Source of the DNA: Phytophthora colocasiae
Lineage: Eukaryota; Oomycota; Peronosporomycetes; Peronosporales; Peronosporaceae
Assembly (NCBI GenBank): GCA_018806915.1
Contig: JAGKQI010000079.1
Span: 1,453,001 to 1,517,000 of the forward strand
DNA: 64,000 nt
Direction of reading: 5' to 3'
The position numbers were made by a program, and so were the translations under genes. The stretch's first letter is position 1. Each line of letters begins with the position of its first letter. Of this stretch, positions 43,632 to 54,495 are shown one piece after another. The notes under the pieces were generated by a model that had not been told where the DNA came from, searched no databases, and saw only the letters and a program-made list of their open reading frames with translations.

Positions 43632-45108
43632 TGTGGTGTAGTGGATCCGCTGGAATGAGCAGGGATCCAACGTTCACACACGGCGCCCAGACACTGACTA
43701 ACGGAGGGGGTACTCCGATAACCGTGGGGTTGCTGAGGCTCACCTTGTGTACCCGTCAGTGGGCGGGATCTGCTCTCTCAGGAACGGGAGAGTGTACACA
43801 GGCGTGAGGGCTTGAACGTCCTTGGCGGGGACTTGGGAGGTTGGACTTGCGTGGGTATTCCTGCACACAGGTCCTGGTTGGGGGGATCTTGGTCTTGGAC
43901 TCGAAGATCTTGTGGATCCTTAGATCCGGGGTTGCCTTGGTGGCTGTGGGGTTCCTTTTCCTTTCCTTTACTGTCTTGCTTGCCGCCTCCTGTAGCGGTT
44001 GGTCTTGAGGGTGTTGAGAGGTCGAGGGATCCTGCGGTTAAGCAATCAACACCGTTGGATCCGGGGTCTTCACTAGCGTAAGGTAAGCCGGCCAAATTGG
44101 GGATCCGGTCTTAGCTGTAGCTAGGTATGCGAAGAAACTTGCAGGAAGACTAAGGGGAGGCCAATACACTATCCTCTTCCCTTGTCTTAGGTCCTGAAGA
44201 AGACCACTTGCGCACTAGAAGGTAAATTCGACTCTCTGATTTATGGCTATCCAGTTTCTCATCCTGTACCCTATCTTTCCCATCGCAAATCTCTATCTTA
44301 GATCATGCTGGCTCTCTTCCAACTGCCTCACCACGTTGATGTCATAAACCTTGAGGATCCGGGTTTGGATCCGAGGATCTAGCTTCGGGATCCGAGGATC
44401 CGGCTTCGGGATCTCTGGATCTTGGATCTTGGGGATCTTGGATCTGGATCTCTGGATCTTGGATCTTGGGGATCCTGCTTCTGGATCCGAGGATCTTGGA
44501 TCTGGATCTCTGGCATCTGGATCCGAGGATCTTGGATCTGGACCTCTGGCATCTGGATCCGAGGATCTTGGATCTGGATCTCTGGATCTTGGATCTTGGG
44601 GATCCGGCTTCAGGATCCGAGGATCTTGGATCTGGATCTCTGGCATTTGGATCCAAGGATCTTGGATCTTGGGGATCCGGCTTCAGGATCCGAGGATCTT
44701 GGATCTGGATCTCTGGATCTTAGTTCTTGGGGATCCGACTTCAGGATCCGAGGATCGTGGATCTGGATCTCTGGATCTTGGATCTTGGGGATCCGGCTTC
44801 AGGATCCGAGGATCTTGGATCTGGATCTCTGGCATCTGGATCCGAGGATCTTGGATCTGGAACTCTGGATCTTGGATCTGGATCCCTGGCATCTGGATCC
44901 AAGGATCTTGGATCTGAAGGATCCGCACTTAGGACAGTGGGATCCGAACTTAAGTCAGACAGGCCAAGTGGATCCTAACTTAGGATCCGCCCTAGAGTAG
45001 GTACCAGTTCCAGGGATCTGCCCTTATCGTAGCACCACTGTCGCACGTCACCCATCATCGTGGTCGTTCTGCGTCCTGTCCGGCTTGATTTGAATCCACT
45101 TCACCACA
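43632..45108 (-). repeat. 5' LTR of element N (1477 bp)
   Basis: Same termini as the 3' LTR and the same sequence outside the repeat block at about 44340-44920, which is expanded here. Followed by ATGA, the second copy of the target duplication. Confidence 0.92.
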
Positions 45109-45112
45109 ATGA
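45109..45112 (+). repeat. Target-site duplication of element N, right copy (ATGA)
   Basis: Matches 29306-29309. Element C coding sequence resumes at 45113. Confidence 0.85.
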
Positions 45113-46305
45113 ACTCTCCGATGTCGCGAGGATCGTGGAATATGGTTTCTTCCCAAGGCATGGACGTTTCGTGCGTCCAGGTTCCGCTGCTTATCGTGAC
45201 TGGGAAGTTCTGATTCTGGAAAGCACCCCGTCACCAGAGACTAAGAAACGTATGAAAAGAGAGGCGGAGTTGGAGGCCCTGATGCCGCAACCCCCGTGTG
45301 TAGACCACCCAGACTACCCATGGCCGACTGAAATACTGCAGCGTCCAAGGTTCGATAACGCTCGAGTGCAGTTCGTGAAACCAGAGTCACCACCGACCGT
45401 GAAACGAGTACGCTTCGCTCTGGATGCATTCACCCAGACGGAAGATGGTTGCCACAGTGAATCAACGGGAAGTATGGACATAGATACCAGAGATTTGGAA
45501 ACATTCTCTGAAAATACTTCGTATACAGACTCTGGTGACACCTCCGTTGCTACAGACGACGACGTCTTTAACTCAACGCCTGAGTGTCTCTTAGATGATC
45601 CTCAGACTCCTGAGTTACTCGCGGATGATTTCGACTTAATGGATGAGTCTTGGGATGTCCCCATTCGGGGGATGCCTGGAACGCCTGTGGAAAAGTTACG
45701 AGTGGAATACGAGCGGTGTATGAACGTTCCGAATGAAGAGTTGGACCTGGAGCCAGGTGTGTATATGCGAGAAGGCACTGAACTCCTCGCTCAATTACGC
45801 GACCAACTGGTCATGTTGCCTGAGCTGGAAGAATTGACACCAGAGTGTGATATCGATAACGCTGATGTTGGAGAACCAGGAAAGACGACCCCAGAAATGG
45901 AGAAGAAACTGCGTGATATTCTGAGGCACCACAGGAAAATTTTCCTGGGAGATGGCAATGCAGCGCCCGCACCGGCAAGGGGCGTGATCTGTGATCTGGA
46001 TGTGGGAGATGCCAAGCCGGTAGCTCAACGTCCGAGATCCGTCGCTCCTCATCTCATGTTGAAGGTGTACGAGCTTCTCAAGAAACTTCTGGAAACTGGT
46101 TTGATCGAGTACTCCAACTCCCCATGGGCATCTCCTATCGTGATCGTTCTAAAGAAGAATGGTGTTGACATAAGAATGTGTATCGACTATCGGATTGTGA
46201 ATGGCTTTATTCGACTATCGCGTTACCCTCTGCCTCTTATTGACGACCTCCTGGTTGGTTTTGAGGCTACTATGTGGTTCATGAGCCTGGATATGGGCGA
46301 TCAGG
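45113..46305 (+). pseudogene. Element C protease C-terminus, linker and first half of RT
   Basis: Continues the frame left at 29309: ELSDVARIVEYGFFPRHGRF, an acidic linker, then RT palm and fingers (PWASPIVIVLKKNGVDIRMC, IDYRIVNGFIRLSRYPLPLI). It breaks near 46300 just after SLDM, where a deletion of about 14 nt removes the rest of LDMASGFW and shifts the frame; the old frame runs to a stop at 46424. Confidence 0.85.
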
Positions 46306-49300
46306 ATGACAGAGCGTGCGCGACTGATATCAGCTTTCATTTGCCCGTTTGGACACTTTCAGTGGGTGAGAATGCCGTTCGGTCTGAAAAATGCCCCTCT
46401 GGTGTATCAAGCTATGTTGGATAATTGCCTGTGGGGTTTCGTGAGACTGTCACTAGAGGAAGAAGCTGAAGTTGATGCGGAGGTTCTGGAATTTCTGCAA
46501 CTCCAGCCTCAGAACTCTGAAAAACATATTTCGGACTCTGAGAACCATGCACCGGTTTCAGAGATGCCAGCACTCACAAGTCAGATGACCGTCTTTCAGA
46601 GGAATATTCCCGTCCCCACATGCATGGGCCCAGTCCTGGGGAGGAGTTCGTACATCGACGACATCGCACATGGAGCACCAACTTGGGACCAACTATGTGA
46701 CGACTTGAACGCCCTACTTTTCAGGCTTCGTTACTGGAACATATCTGTGAGTTTGCCCAAAAGTGAATTTGGGAAGTTGTCGATACCGTACCTCTCCCAC
46801 GAAATCAGTGCCGAAGGTCTGAGGGCAACACCCAAAACCGTCAAAGGAGTTGAAGAGCTGCTATTTCCGTCTACGCTGAAGGGAGTTCAGAGTTTCATGG
46901 GGAGCCTCAATTATTACAACAAGTTTATTGAGGATTTACCGGTGATCGCTGCTACCCTCTACGAGCTGACGGACGAGCAGATTCGTGCTGGACAGGACCT
47001 GACTCGTGCAAAAGAGGCATTCGAGATTCTGAAACGCAAGATAGTTTCTACTCCACTACTCAGACACCCAGACCGAACCAGACCGTTTGTTGTCATTCCA
47101 CACGCGAACCCTTGGGCTGCTTCGGCAGTTTTGGGACAAGAATACGCGGGAATAATTCACACGGTCCGGTTCACAGGTCGTGTCCTGAATGATGCCGAAC
47201 TCAGTTATCATATCGCTGAGAAGGAGGTGATAGCGATCCTCAGAGTTTTGGAAAACTTTAGAGCTCTGGTGGAGTCAAGTCCGGTGATTGTGGTCTATAC
47301 CAGATACTCGGTCCTGAAATGGTTGCTGACATCGAGCTCCACCGACGGCAGAAACGTCAAGTGGGGTCTGAAGCTGTCGCAGTGGAACTTGGAGATTCGC
47401 CGGGTTCAGCGTGATGAAGATGGACTCCCAGCTATACTCGGCGCAGGCATTACCCCCAGGGAGCATCTGGACGAAGTCTCTAAAGATCTGATCCCAGTCA
47501 AGGGGCGAGTCAAGCCGCCAGTTCTTATCAGTGTGGAAATGCTGGAAGCAGATTATCAGGGCTATGTTCTGAGTTTCGACGGTGCCGCAAAGACGTCTAC
47601 TCGTTTGGGAAGCTGTGGGTGTATACTCTGGAAACTCCCGGGGTGGAGCGTTCTGGAAGCCCGAGGGTTTCCCCTGACGGATGTCACGGTGAATGACTCG
47701 GAATACTGTGGCCTGAATTATGGTCTGAAGATGGCACTCGACCACGGAATACAGGAGTTGGTGGTTGTGGGAGATTCGCGCATCGCGATACAGCAGGCTC
47801 AGGGACTAATCAACTGCAATCAGCCTAACTTGCAACGGAGGTTGGCCGAATTTGAGTCTCTGAAAACCAAGTTTCAGACTCTGAAGTTGGTGCATGTGAA
47901 GCGCGAGTTCAACCAAGCGGTGGATTACCTGACCTCGAAGACTTTGACCCTTGGGGAAGCTTGGCAGGTACAAGACGAGGATGAACTTATGCACCTGCAA
48001 CTGGTATCCAAAGTCCATGAGAAACTGATGAAGCCTCGTTCAACCCCGAACATGGAAGTTCAAGAGTCAAAAATACCAGACTCCGAAAATCATAATGCGT
48101 CACCAGAGTCTGAGGATGCTTTTGATCCGAAATCCGCACCCCTACCTCGATCGGTTAGAATATTGGTTGCCGTAACCCGTGCCCAAGCTCCGCTTGATGC
48201 TAATCCGCCTGAGGACGATGATGAACGAGAACCTTTGGGGCCTTTGGAGTTCCAGGCAGAACGTTGGCGACGGATTAAGGCGCATCAGAGCCAGGACCCG
48301 CACTTGGTTGGGCTCATGAAGTTTCTGAAAGGCGACGTGGGAGATTTGCCACGACCCCGAGTCAGGAAACTTGCCAGAATCGCCGATGACTTTGTTCTGG
48401 ATTCTAGAAATGTACTTTATCGCCTGAGTGGTGCCACCCGAGAGCGGCCCCGGGACAATATTGACGAACTCAGGCTGGTGGTTCCCAGAGACTTGCATTC
48501 AGACTTATTACATTACGCTCACGAAGATTACCAAGGTGGACATCAGGGGATTAGGAGAATCTTTGAGATGCTAAGTTCGGACTTTTACTGGTTGGGTTTG
48601 TATGCTGATGTGGAGAGATTCGTGAAGAAATGTGTGGACTGTGCCAGTGGCAAGGGGCGACCCCCGAATCCCGGACCGTCACCTGGGAATATAGAGCCCA
48701 GCCGGCCGTTTGAAGTGGTGTCTATGGATTTTGTAACCCACATGCCGAAATCAGCACGTGGAAACACATTTCTCTTGCTGTTCCAGGATATGTTTTCAGG
48801 ATACGTGATGTGCAAGCCGATGAGTGTCACCACTGCTCAAGATGTAGCAGAGGCCTATGAGGAACGCGTTTTCAGAAACTTTGGAGCTAGCTCTCTGATT
48901 CGTCATGATCAAGATCCTCGCTTCATGAGTGAGGTGTTCAAATGTTTCAGAGAGCTTTTGGGCAGCAGACAACGAGCTACTCTAGGATATCGACCCCAAG
49001 CCAATGGCCAGCAGGAGCGATCAGTACAAACTGTGGTGCGCGCAATTAAGGCATATATCTCTGCAGCTGATCAGAGTGACTGGAATGATCATGCTGAACA
49101 TCTGATGTTCGCCCTGAATACGTCATTCGACGCCACCCGTCTAGAAACGCCTTTCTACTTGGTACATGGTTGGGGTGCTCATGGGACGGTGTCCGCTATG
49201 CTTGGACCCAAGCCGTCAACGACCCAGGAGCGGACCGCTTACGAGTGGAGAAGGAAGATGCAACGAGACTATAGTTATGCTCTGGCATGTGCCGAAGATC

Positions 49301-49545
49301 TCCAGAAGAAGGCAAAACGTGATCGGTCTGAAGAACAAACCAGAAAGTGGCACGAGTTATCAGAGCGTCTGAAATCAGGCTTTGCTATAGGCGACCCCGT
49401 ATGGCTCTATATCCCTAAGGTACAAACGGGATTGAGGAGGAAACTGGCGCACTTGTGGCACGGACCTTTCAGGATCGATGAAATGCTGGGCGATTTCAGA
49501 GTGCGACTCAAGGTTGAAGATACCGGCTATCACGTAAACCCCTAG
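46306..49545 (+). pseudogene. Element C Pol: rest of RT, two RNase H domains, integrase
   Basis: Open for 1079 codons. RT resumes at MTERARLISAFICPFG and holds YIDD in SSYIDDIAHG after a ~65-residue insert rich in Ser/Glu. First RNase H is degenerate (FVVIPHANPWAASAVL lacks the catalytic Asp). Second, archaeal-type RNase H has LSFDGAAK, NDSEYCGL, VGDSRIAI and NQAVDYL. Integrase: the GGHQGIRR finger with CVDC, then D in VSMDFVTHM, D in IRHDQDPRFM and E in NGQQERSVQ. It stops at TAG 49543-49545 where a Trp codon is expected (YHVNP then W), a likely TGG to TAG change. Confidence 0.88.
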
Positions 49546-49895
49546 GTGCATGTGAGCCGAGAGCCCTGTTTCCCAGACGACCAACAGCAGAGCTCCAGAT
49601 TCCGGAAGACGATGACTTTGACGTTGCCTTGTTACCAGAAGATAGTTGGGAACCTGACGTTGAGAATGACGAATACGAAGTGGAGAAGATTCTGGATACC
49701 CGCTGGAGCAAATGTACCAGGACGTCTAAACGCCTGCGCGAATATTTGGTTAAGTGGAAAGGTTACGATGAAACTGAGTGGTTATCATTATCGAAGTTGA
49801 ACTGTGGAGCATTACTTTACGAATTCAATCAGAGTGCACGACCACGAGCTCGTTTTCAGGCAATGCAGGCTGGAAACGATCACCCCAGAGTCTAA
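49546..49895 (+). pseudogene. Element C chromodomain tail
   Basis: After a nonsense codon and a short deletion the frame continues as LPEDSWEPDVENDEYEVEKI and REYLVKWKGYDETEWLSLSK, a chromodomain at the end of Pol like that of element N. Chromodomains in Gypsy integrases are thought to guide insertion by binding histone marks. Confidence 0.85.
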
Positions 49896-50280
49896 TGACT
49901 CTGAAAACACATCTGGAAGTCTGATATCTGAAGGATTTCAGACATTGACTTTCAGAGAATGGTAGTCTGAGTGCATGTTTTTCAGAGGCCTATGTCTGGA
50001 ATTCGTGTGTTTGGATATGTGATCGACCATGTTACTGCTTATATAAAAACGACTGTGTGAATGTGAATGTGGAAGTGAATTTGTGGAAAACTAAGTACTG
50101 AAGGATACGAGATTATAAACAATGAGATGATGAGAGGAGACGTGATTAAGTGGAGTGATATTGGAAAGTTAAGGGATTAGGAAGCTACACTGAGGCCGGG
50201 GTTTACGTCACAAATGCAGACAACTATTTGGCTTCTCAAAATGCAGCCTTCCCGTGGGCACCGTAATGGACATCTGAGCT
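49896..50280. other. Non-coding sequence after element C
   Basis: The first ~80 bp keep the TCTGA/TCAGA words of element C. The rest is A/T-rich with no match to the 5' leader of C, so the 3' LTR appears to be missing. Confidence 0.4.
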
Positions 50281-50566
50281 TCAATAGCGAAGAGAGATCG
50301 GGTTCTCGGAACGCTCCGTAGGTATCATGTGATCCTTCTTGACGTCGGCGGAAACATACTGGAGCCACTCTTCGTCCACGTTCACCGTGGCCCATTGCAT
50401 CCGAGCAGGCTCAACCGCATCCAAGTCACCCAGTTGCGTCTCCAGATTTAGACACTGGAGACCCCCGAGCTCTGCCACTCTGGGATCTTGCCAGATCCAG
50501 GGACTGGACTTGTCAGGGACGACCCAGATGCCGGGCTCTGAGAGTATCGACTCTGGGAAATCCTTG
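50281..50566 (-). pseudogene. Unknown ORF truncated by element E
   Basis: Minus-strand frame ending at 50281 with HKDFPESILSEPGIWVVPDK, a Leu/Asp-rich middle and DEEWLQYVSADVKKDH. Codons upstream of 50566 belong to the LTR of element E, so the 5' part is lost or lies beyond it. Not recognised; it could be a host gene fragment or another transposon. Confidence 0.35.
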
Positions 50567-50948
50567 TGTAACGGGGATGTTACACGAATGTTTCTCGTTG
50601 GTGTGTGACACATGTGGATACATTTATGTGGGTACATAATGGTGTGACACACACGAGTAGATACGTAGATGGCCTCAGAGCCTCACGTTGCATTTTGATT
50701 AGGATTTAGTATGTTATATACTAAATCCGTTACATTTATGATTAGGGCAATAAAGTCAATAAAAATCAGTTTGCATTTTACATAGTTAGTGTTAGTTCCT
50801 TTATTATAGGGACACTGGTTGTGTGAGTCCCGTATTTAGTGGACTACTTGGTTCTTGTATAGAACCGAAGGCTAGTGCCTTGCAAGCAGGAATCTACGAG
50901 TCAACTAAACTTCCTCTGTGCGGTGCACACCTACGCAGCCCCGCTGCA
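50567..50948 (+). repeat. 5' LTR of element E (about 382 bp)
   Basis: Starts TGTAACGGGGATGTTACACG, the same opening as the LTR of element F, and ends near CCCCGCTGCA, two bases before a possible primer-binding site TGGTAGCACTTG (50951-50962). It contains palindromes such as the 11-bp-stem hairpin at 50702-50728 and GGTTCTTGTATAGAACC at 50850. The ends were inferred from one copy plus similarity to F. Confidence 0.45.
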
Positions 50949-51005
50949 TCTGGTAGCACTTGTAGTTAATCCAACTCCTGAGTTGAAGACTGTTTCTCTG
51001 TGAGA

Positions 51006-51930
51006 ATGGAGCCAGAAGCAAACGCTCACTTGACTCCGAGTCAGCAGGACACGCTTAACAAGCTTACGTCCTTGCTGGGCCCTGAAGGTATGGCGCACCT
51101 TGCGTCTCAAGGGCCGGAGGCCGTCAACGCGCGCCTCGAGGAATTTGCCTCGTACGAGAACGCTCTTGTCGAGCACATTCAGCGGAATGTAAAAGGGGCT
51201 ACCCCTGCTCCGAGAGCTAAGCCCGTCACGCTCAGCGTGAAGACTTTCCACGGGAAGGAGGGAGAGAACCTCCTGTTGTGGACCCGAGAGGTCGAAATGG
51301 CCATGGAGGCCGCCATGCTCCAGTTGGAGAGCTCGAGAATGGGCTTTGACGTCTGGGACGTCGGTGGCCTTCCCTACTTGGGGCGAGCTAAAGGCCAAGC
51401 TCACGCAAGTGTTTGCTCCGCCTAACCAGGCGTATCGCGTGCGGTCACGCTTCCTTGCTTGCCGACAGGGCAAGAAGGATCTGGTGGACTATGTCCAAGA
51501 GCTGCGCACGCTCATCGCCGGCATGGGTGCCGACCCTCTACCCGAGGTGGTCGCCGTGACCGTCTTCATGGAAGGCTTGCGAGCTGGTGTGGCCAGGACG
51601 GAGGCATTCCGTCATAGCCCCTGCAGCTTTGAAGACGCTGTCAGCGTGGCATTGAATGCCGAACACAACTTTAAGTTGACGAGGGTCGGTGCTATCAGCA
51701 CAGGGTCCGGTGGACCCGAGACCATGGACCTCACCTATGCTGAAGATGAGGTAGCCGAGCTACGAGCTGCGGTGCAGCGTATGAGCACCCGCCGGTGCTA
51801 CACGTGTGGTAGCCCCACACATCTGAGGCCCAACTGCCCCCTGCGCAAAGAGCGCGCCGGCCAGAATGGCCGCAACCCTGCCGCGGGTCCCGCCTTGGGA
51901 TCTGCCCAGGGAAACGACGGGTCCCAGTAG
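51006..51930 (+). pseudogene. Element E Gag (internal deletion with frameshift)
   Basis: Begins [20 protein letters not shown] and keeps frame to about 51340 ([14 protein letters not shown]). A deletion then shifts to the frame of [40 protein letters not shown] and a single zinc knuckle CYTCGSPTHLRPNC. The stop is TAG at 51928-51930. A SCAN/Gag-like core spans the break. Gag type and single knuckle differ from elements C, N and G. Confidence 0.8.
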
Positions 51931-51950
51931 ACGCGGGGCGGTCTACTGGG
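51909..51950 (+). promoter_or_regulatory. Predicted -1 frameshift site of element E
   Basis: GGGAAAC (51909-51915) is in the gag frame as GGA AAC, followed by a 7-nt spacer and a perfect 10-bp hairpin: CCCAGTAGAC (51923-51932) with GTCTACTGGG (51941-51950), loop GCGGGGCG. The pol frame is -1 and open upstream of the site. GGGAAAC is an established slippery heptamer in betaretroviruses. Confidence 0.7.
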
Positions 51951-54495
51951 GAAGAACTGAGTTCTGCAGTGCGTGAGAGGCAATGGGGCGCAGCCCCGAA
52001 GAGCTCCTTGCTCTTGAACACGGAACGTGTGAGCAAGCAGGGCTTGCTGGTCGTCCATGTGGACGTGAAGGGCTTCGAGAAGCCGTGGATCGTGTTGATC
52101 GATTCGGGAGCGTCTGGCAACTATGTCAGACGCTCCACCGTTGAGGGTAGTCAGCAATATGCTGAGGCGCTTCGAGCGCGAAGAGGTGACACAGTCACAG
52201 TCCGTCTAGCGACGGGCGTCCGTGTCACGGCAGCCAAGGTCCCCATGGACCTGCGGCTGAAGTTCTTGGACTTCGACAGCGTGGAACGCTGCTTGGTCTT
52301 GGACCTGGATTCGAGGTACGACCTCATCCTTGGTATGGCGTGGCTGGAGCGCCACAAGCCATGGATTGATTGGAGATCGAAGACCTTAGGTGCTATGCAC
52401 TCCTCTCCTAGTGGAGCTTTGGCGAGTCATGAACCCACCTTTGCTAGGAAGCAGAAGCGCTATTGGCGCGAGCATCGAGCCGAGTCGGCTATGATGCTGG
52501 AAGTCGGTGTGTCCGAGTTAGTGGACAGCACCGAGTGCGAGGACCGCAGTCCTGTTGAGCGCGTAGCGCTGGTTGACAGTGAGTCAACGTGTGGGCGAGG
52601 CCCACGTAACCCCTGTGGGGCGGCACGTACTCCGTCGAGTGATATTGGTTGTGGACCAAATCGATCACTGAGTGTCTCTGACACTGGACCTGTTACGGTC
52701 ATTGATTGTGCAGCGGCACGTACTCCTCTGAGCGGCATCGGTCGTCGACCGAGTGGACCGCAGAGTGTCACTGACACTGGGCCTGAAGGAGCCGAAACCT
52801 GTGCGGCGGCACGTACTCCGTCGAGTGGACGTTCGTCGGCTAGGCGACGACGTCGTAAGGCCCTATGGGCGAGACGCTCTGCGTCTGAGTCGTCCGTGAC
52901 GCCAAGTGTCAACGCACAGAAGGTCTGTGGGCAGCTATACACTCTGGTCGATGGAGTGGACGGCGGTGCCGAAGGCAGCGTCCGGCTGGACAGACTGCCG
53001 AGTGTCGAAAAACTCCTTGGGTTAGAGGAGATGTCGTTCGCCGACTTTGGCGATGCCTTGAAGGCTGGCGAACTCGCCGAGGTGGTCATCGTTCGACCTG
53101 AAATAGAGTTAAACGCATCGTCCGTCGTGGACGAGTCCGTCTTGGTCAGGGTCAAGAAGGTGGTGAGCGCCAGGAGTGGATCGGAGATCCTCAAGAATCC
53201 TTCGGATCCCTTCTACTCCTTGCTGAAGGAATATGGAGACGTTGTCACGAAGAAACCACCGAGTGGCCTGCCTCCTGACCGAGGCGTTCGTCACGAGATC
53301 AACTTAGTTCCCGGAACTAAATACTGCGTGACCCGGCAGTGGCCTCTTCCTAAAGAGCAATGCGACGTCATTGAGGCCTTCTTCCGTGCGAAGCACGCGG
53401 CGGGTCTGGTGCGCGAGAGCAAGTCTCCGCACTCCGCGCCAACGTTCTGTGTCAGAAAGCCGAATGGCAAGTGGCGTATCGTTCACGCTTTTAACAAGCT
53501 CAACGCTGCCACGATTCCGGCGCAGACGCCGATTCCAAGGAAGGATGTTCTTCAGAACAACATGGTGGGTTGCACCATGTACAGTGCGCTCGACTTGGTC
53601 GATGGCTACTATCAGCTACTCATGTGAGCCAGTGTTATCTCGCTTACAGCAGCGAGCACCCCGAGCGGTATGCTCTGGGAGTGGCTCGTCATGCCCCAAG
53701 GGCTGTCGAATGCGCCTGTAACGTTCAATCGTCTAGTGACGCAGTTGTTCAGGCCCCTACGGGCATTTGCACAGACGTACTTTGACGACGTGTTCGTCCA
53801 AAGTCGTGCTGAGCACGGGAAGTCTGATGTCGAGGTACACGTGGAGCACGTACGAGCTGTGCTCGAGTGCATGCGCACGAACAAGCTGTACGCCAACGCG
53901 GACATGTGCGTCTTTGGCGCGGAAGAAATCCCTTTCCTAGGGTGCTTCATTGGGAAGCATGGCCTTCGTGCTGATCCAGCAAAGGTCAAGGCCATTGTGG
54001 ACTGGCCGGTTCCCTTGAACCAGAAGGACTTGCGTAAGTGGCTGGGCTTGGCCAACTACTTGCACAAGTACAGCGAGAACTACGCTGAGTTGGCTCGGCC
54101 ACTGTCGGATCTCCTTAAGAAGGATGCCGAATGGGTATGGCGTGCTGAGCACGAGAGTGCGTTCACTCGTATCAAGGATAGCCTGCTTCAGGCACCGATA
54201 CTGGCGTTGCCAGACCCCGATCGTCCGTTCATCGTCGTCTGTGACGCCTCGGACTTTGCCATCGGCAGTGCTTTGCTACAAGCGGACGCCGACGGGCGCG
54301 AACGCGTCATTGCGTTTGAGTCTCGGCAGCTCAAGGCTGCTGAGAAGAACTATCCAGTTCATGATAAGGAGCTACTTGCGATGAAGTACGCTCTCGTCAA
54401 ATTCAGGGTTCACCTGATCGGCTCCAAGCCGTTTGTGATCTACATGGATCATGCGTCACTACGCACAGCGACGCAGTCGCCTCACCTCGCAGAGG
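51916..54495 (+). pseudogene. Element E protease, RT and RNase H
   Basis: Protease with IVLIDSGASGNYVR and YDLILGMAWLERHKPW, then a variable Ser/Arg-rich linker (52500-52900), then RT: GTKYCVTRQWPLPKEQ, FCVRKPNGKWRIVHAFNKLN, YSALDLVDGYYQL and YFDD in AQTYFDDVFV. A single in-frame TGA at 53625-53627 interrupts RT (Arg CGA expected). RNase H has an intact FIVVCDASDFAIGSALLQ and VIYMDHASLRTATQSPHL. A 2-nt loss near 54490 breaks the frame. There is one RNase H only, unlike C and N. Confidence 0.85.

Larger units (their letters stand above)
29310..45108 (-). mobile_element. Complete nested Ty3/Gypsy element N, 15.8 kb, with antisense ORF
   Basis: Bounded by direct LTRs (29310-30604 and 43632-45108) and by ATGA duplications. 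In minus orientation the order is 5' LTR, primer-binding site, gag, frameshift element, protease, linker, pol with chromodomain, a repeat-rich spacer, an antisense 1037-aa ORF, and 3' LTR. The aligned parts of the LTRs look almost identical, so insertion was recent. Two 1-nt frameshifts in pro/linker/pol mean that this copy, as read, would not make a continuous polyprotein. Confidence 0.92.
22440..49895 (+). mobile_element. Ty3/Gypsy element C, split by nested element N
   Basis: Plus-strand order: leader/LTR, primer-binding site (24070), gag (24161-28420), frameshift element, protease (to 29309), interruption by N (29310-45108 plus a duplicated ATGA), then the rest of protease, RT, two RNase H domains, integrase and chromodomain to 49895. 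No 3' LTR copy is recognisable downstream. Multiple stops and frameshifts mark it as the oldest layer of the nest. The left edge is approximate. Confidence 0.85.

Noticed and set aside
45060..45112. Start of the element C reading frame within the LTR of N
   Set aside because: The frame is open by chance through the LTR end; the real upstream coding sequence is at 28420-29309.
49896..50566. A 3' LTR for element C
   Set aside because: No stretch here resembles the 22.4-24.07 kb leader; only the TCTGA words continue for about 80 bp.
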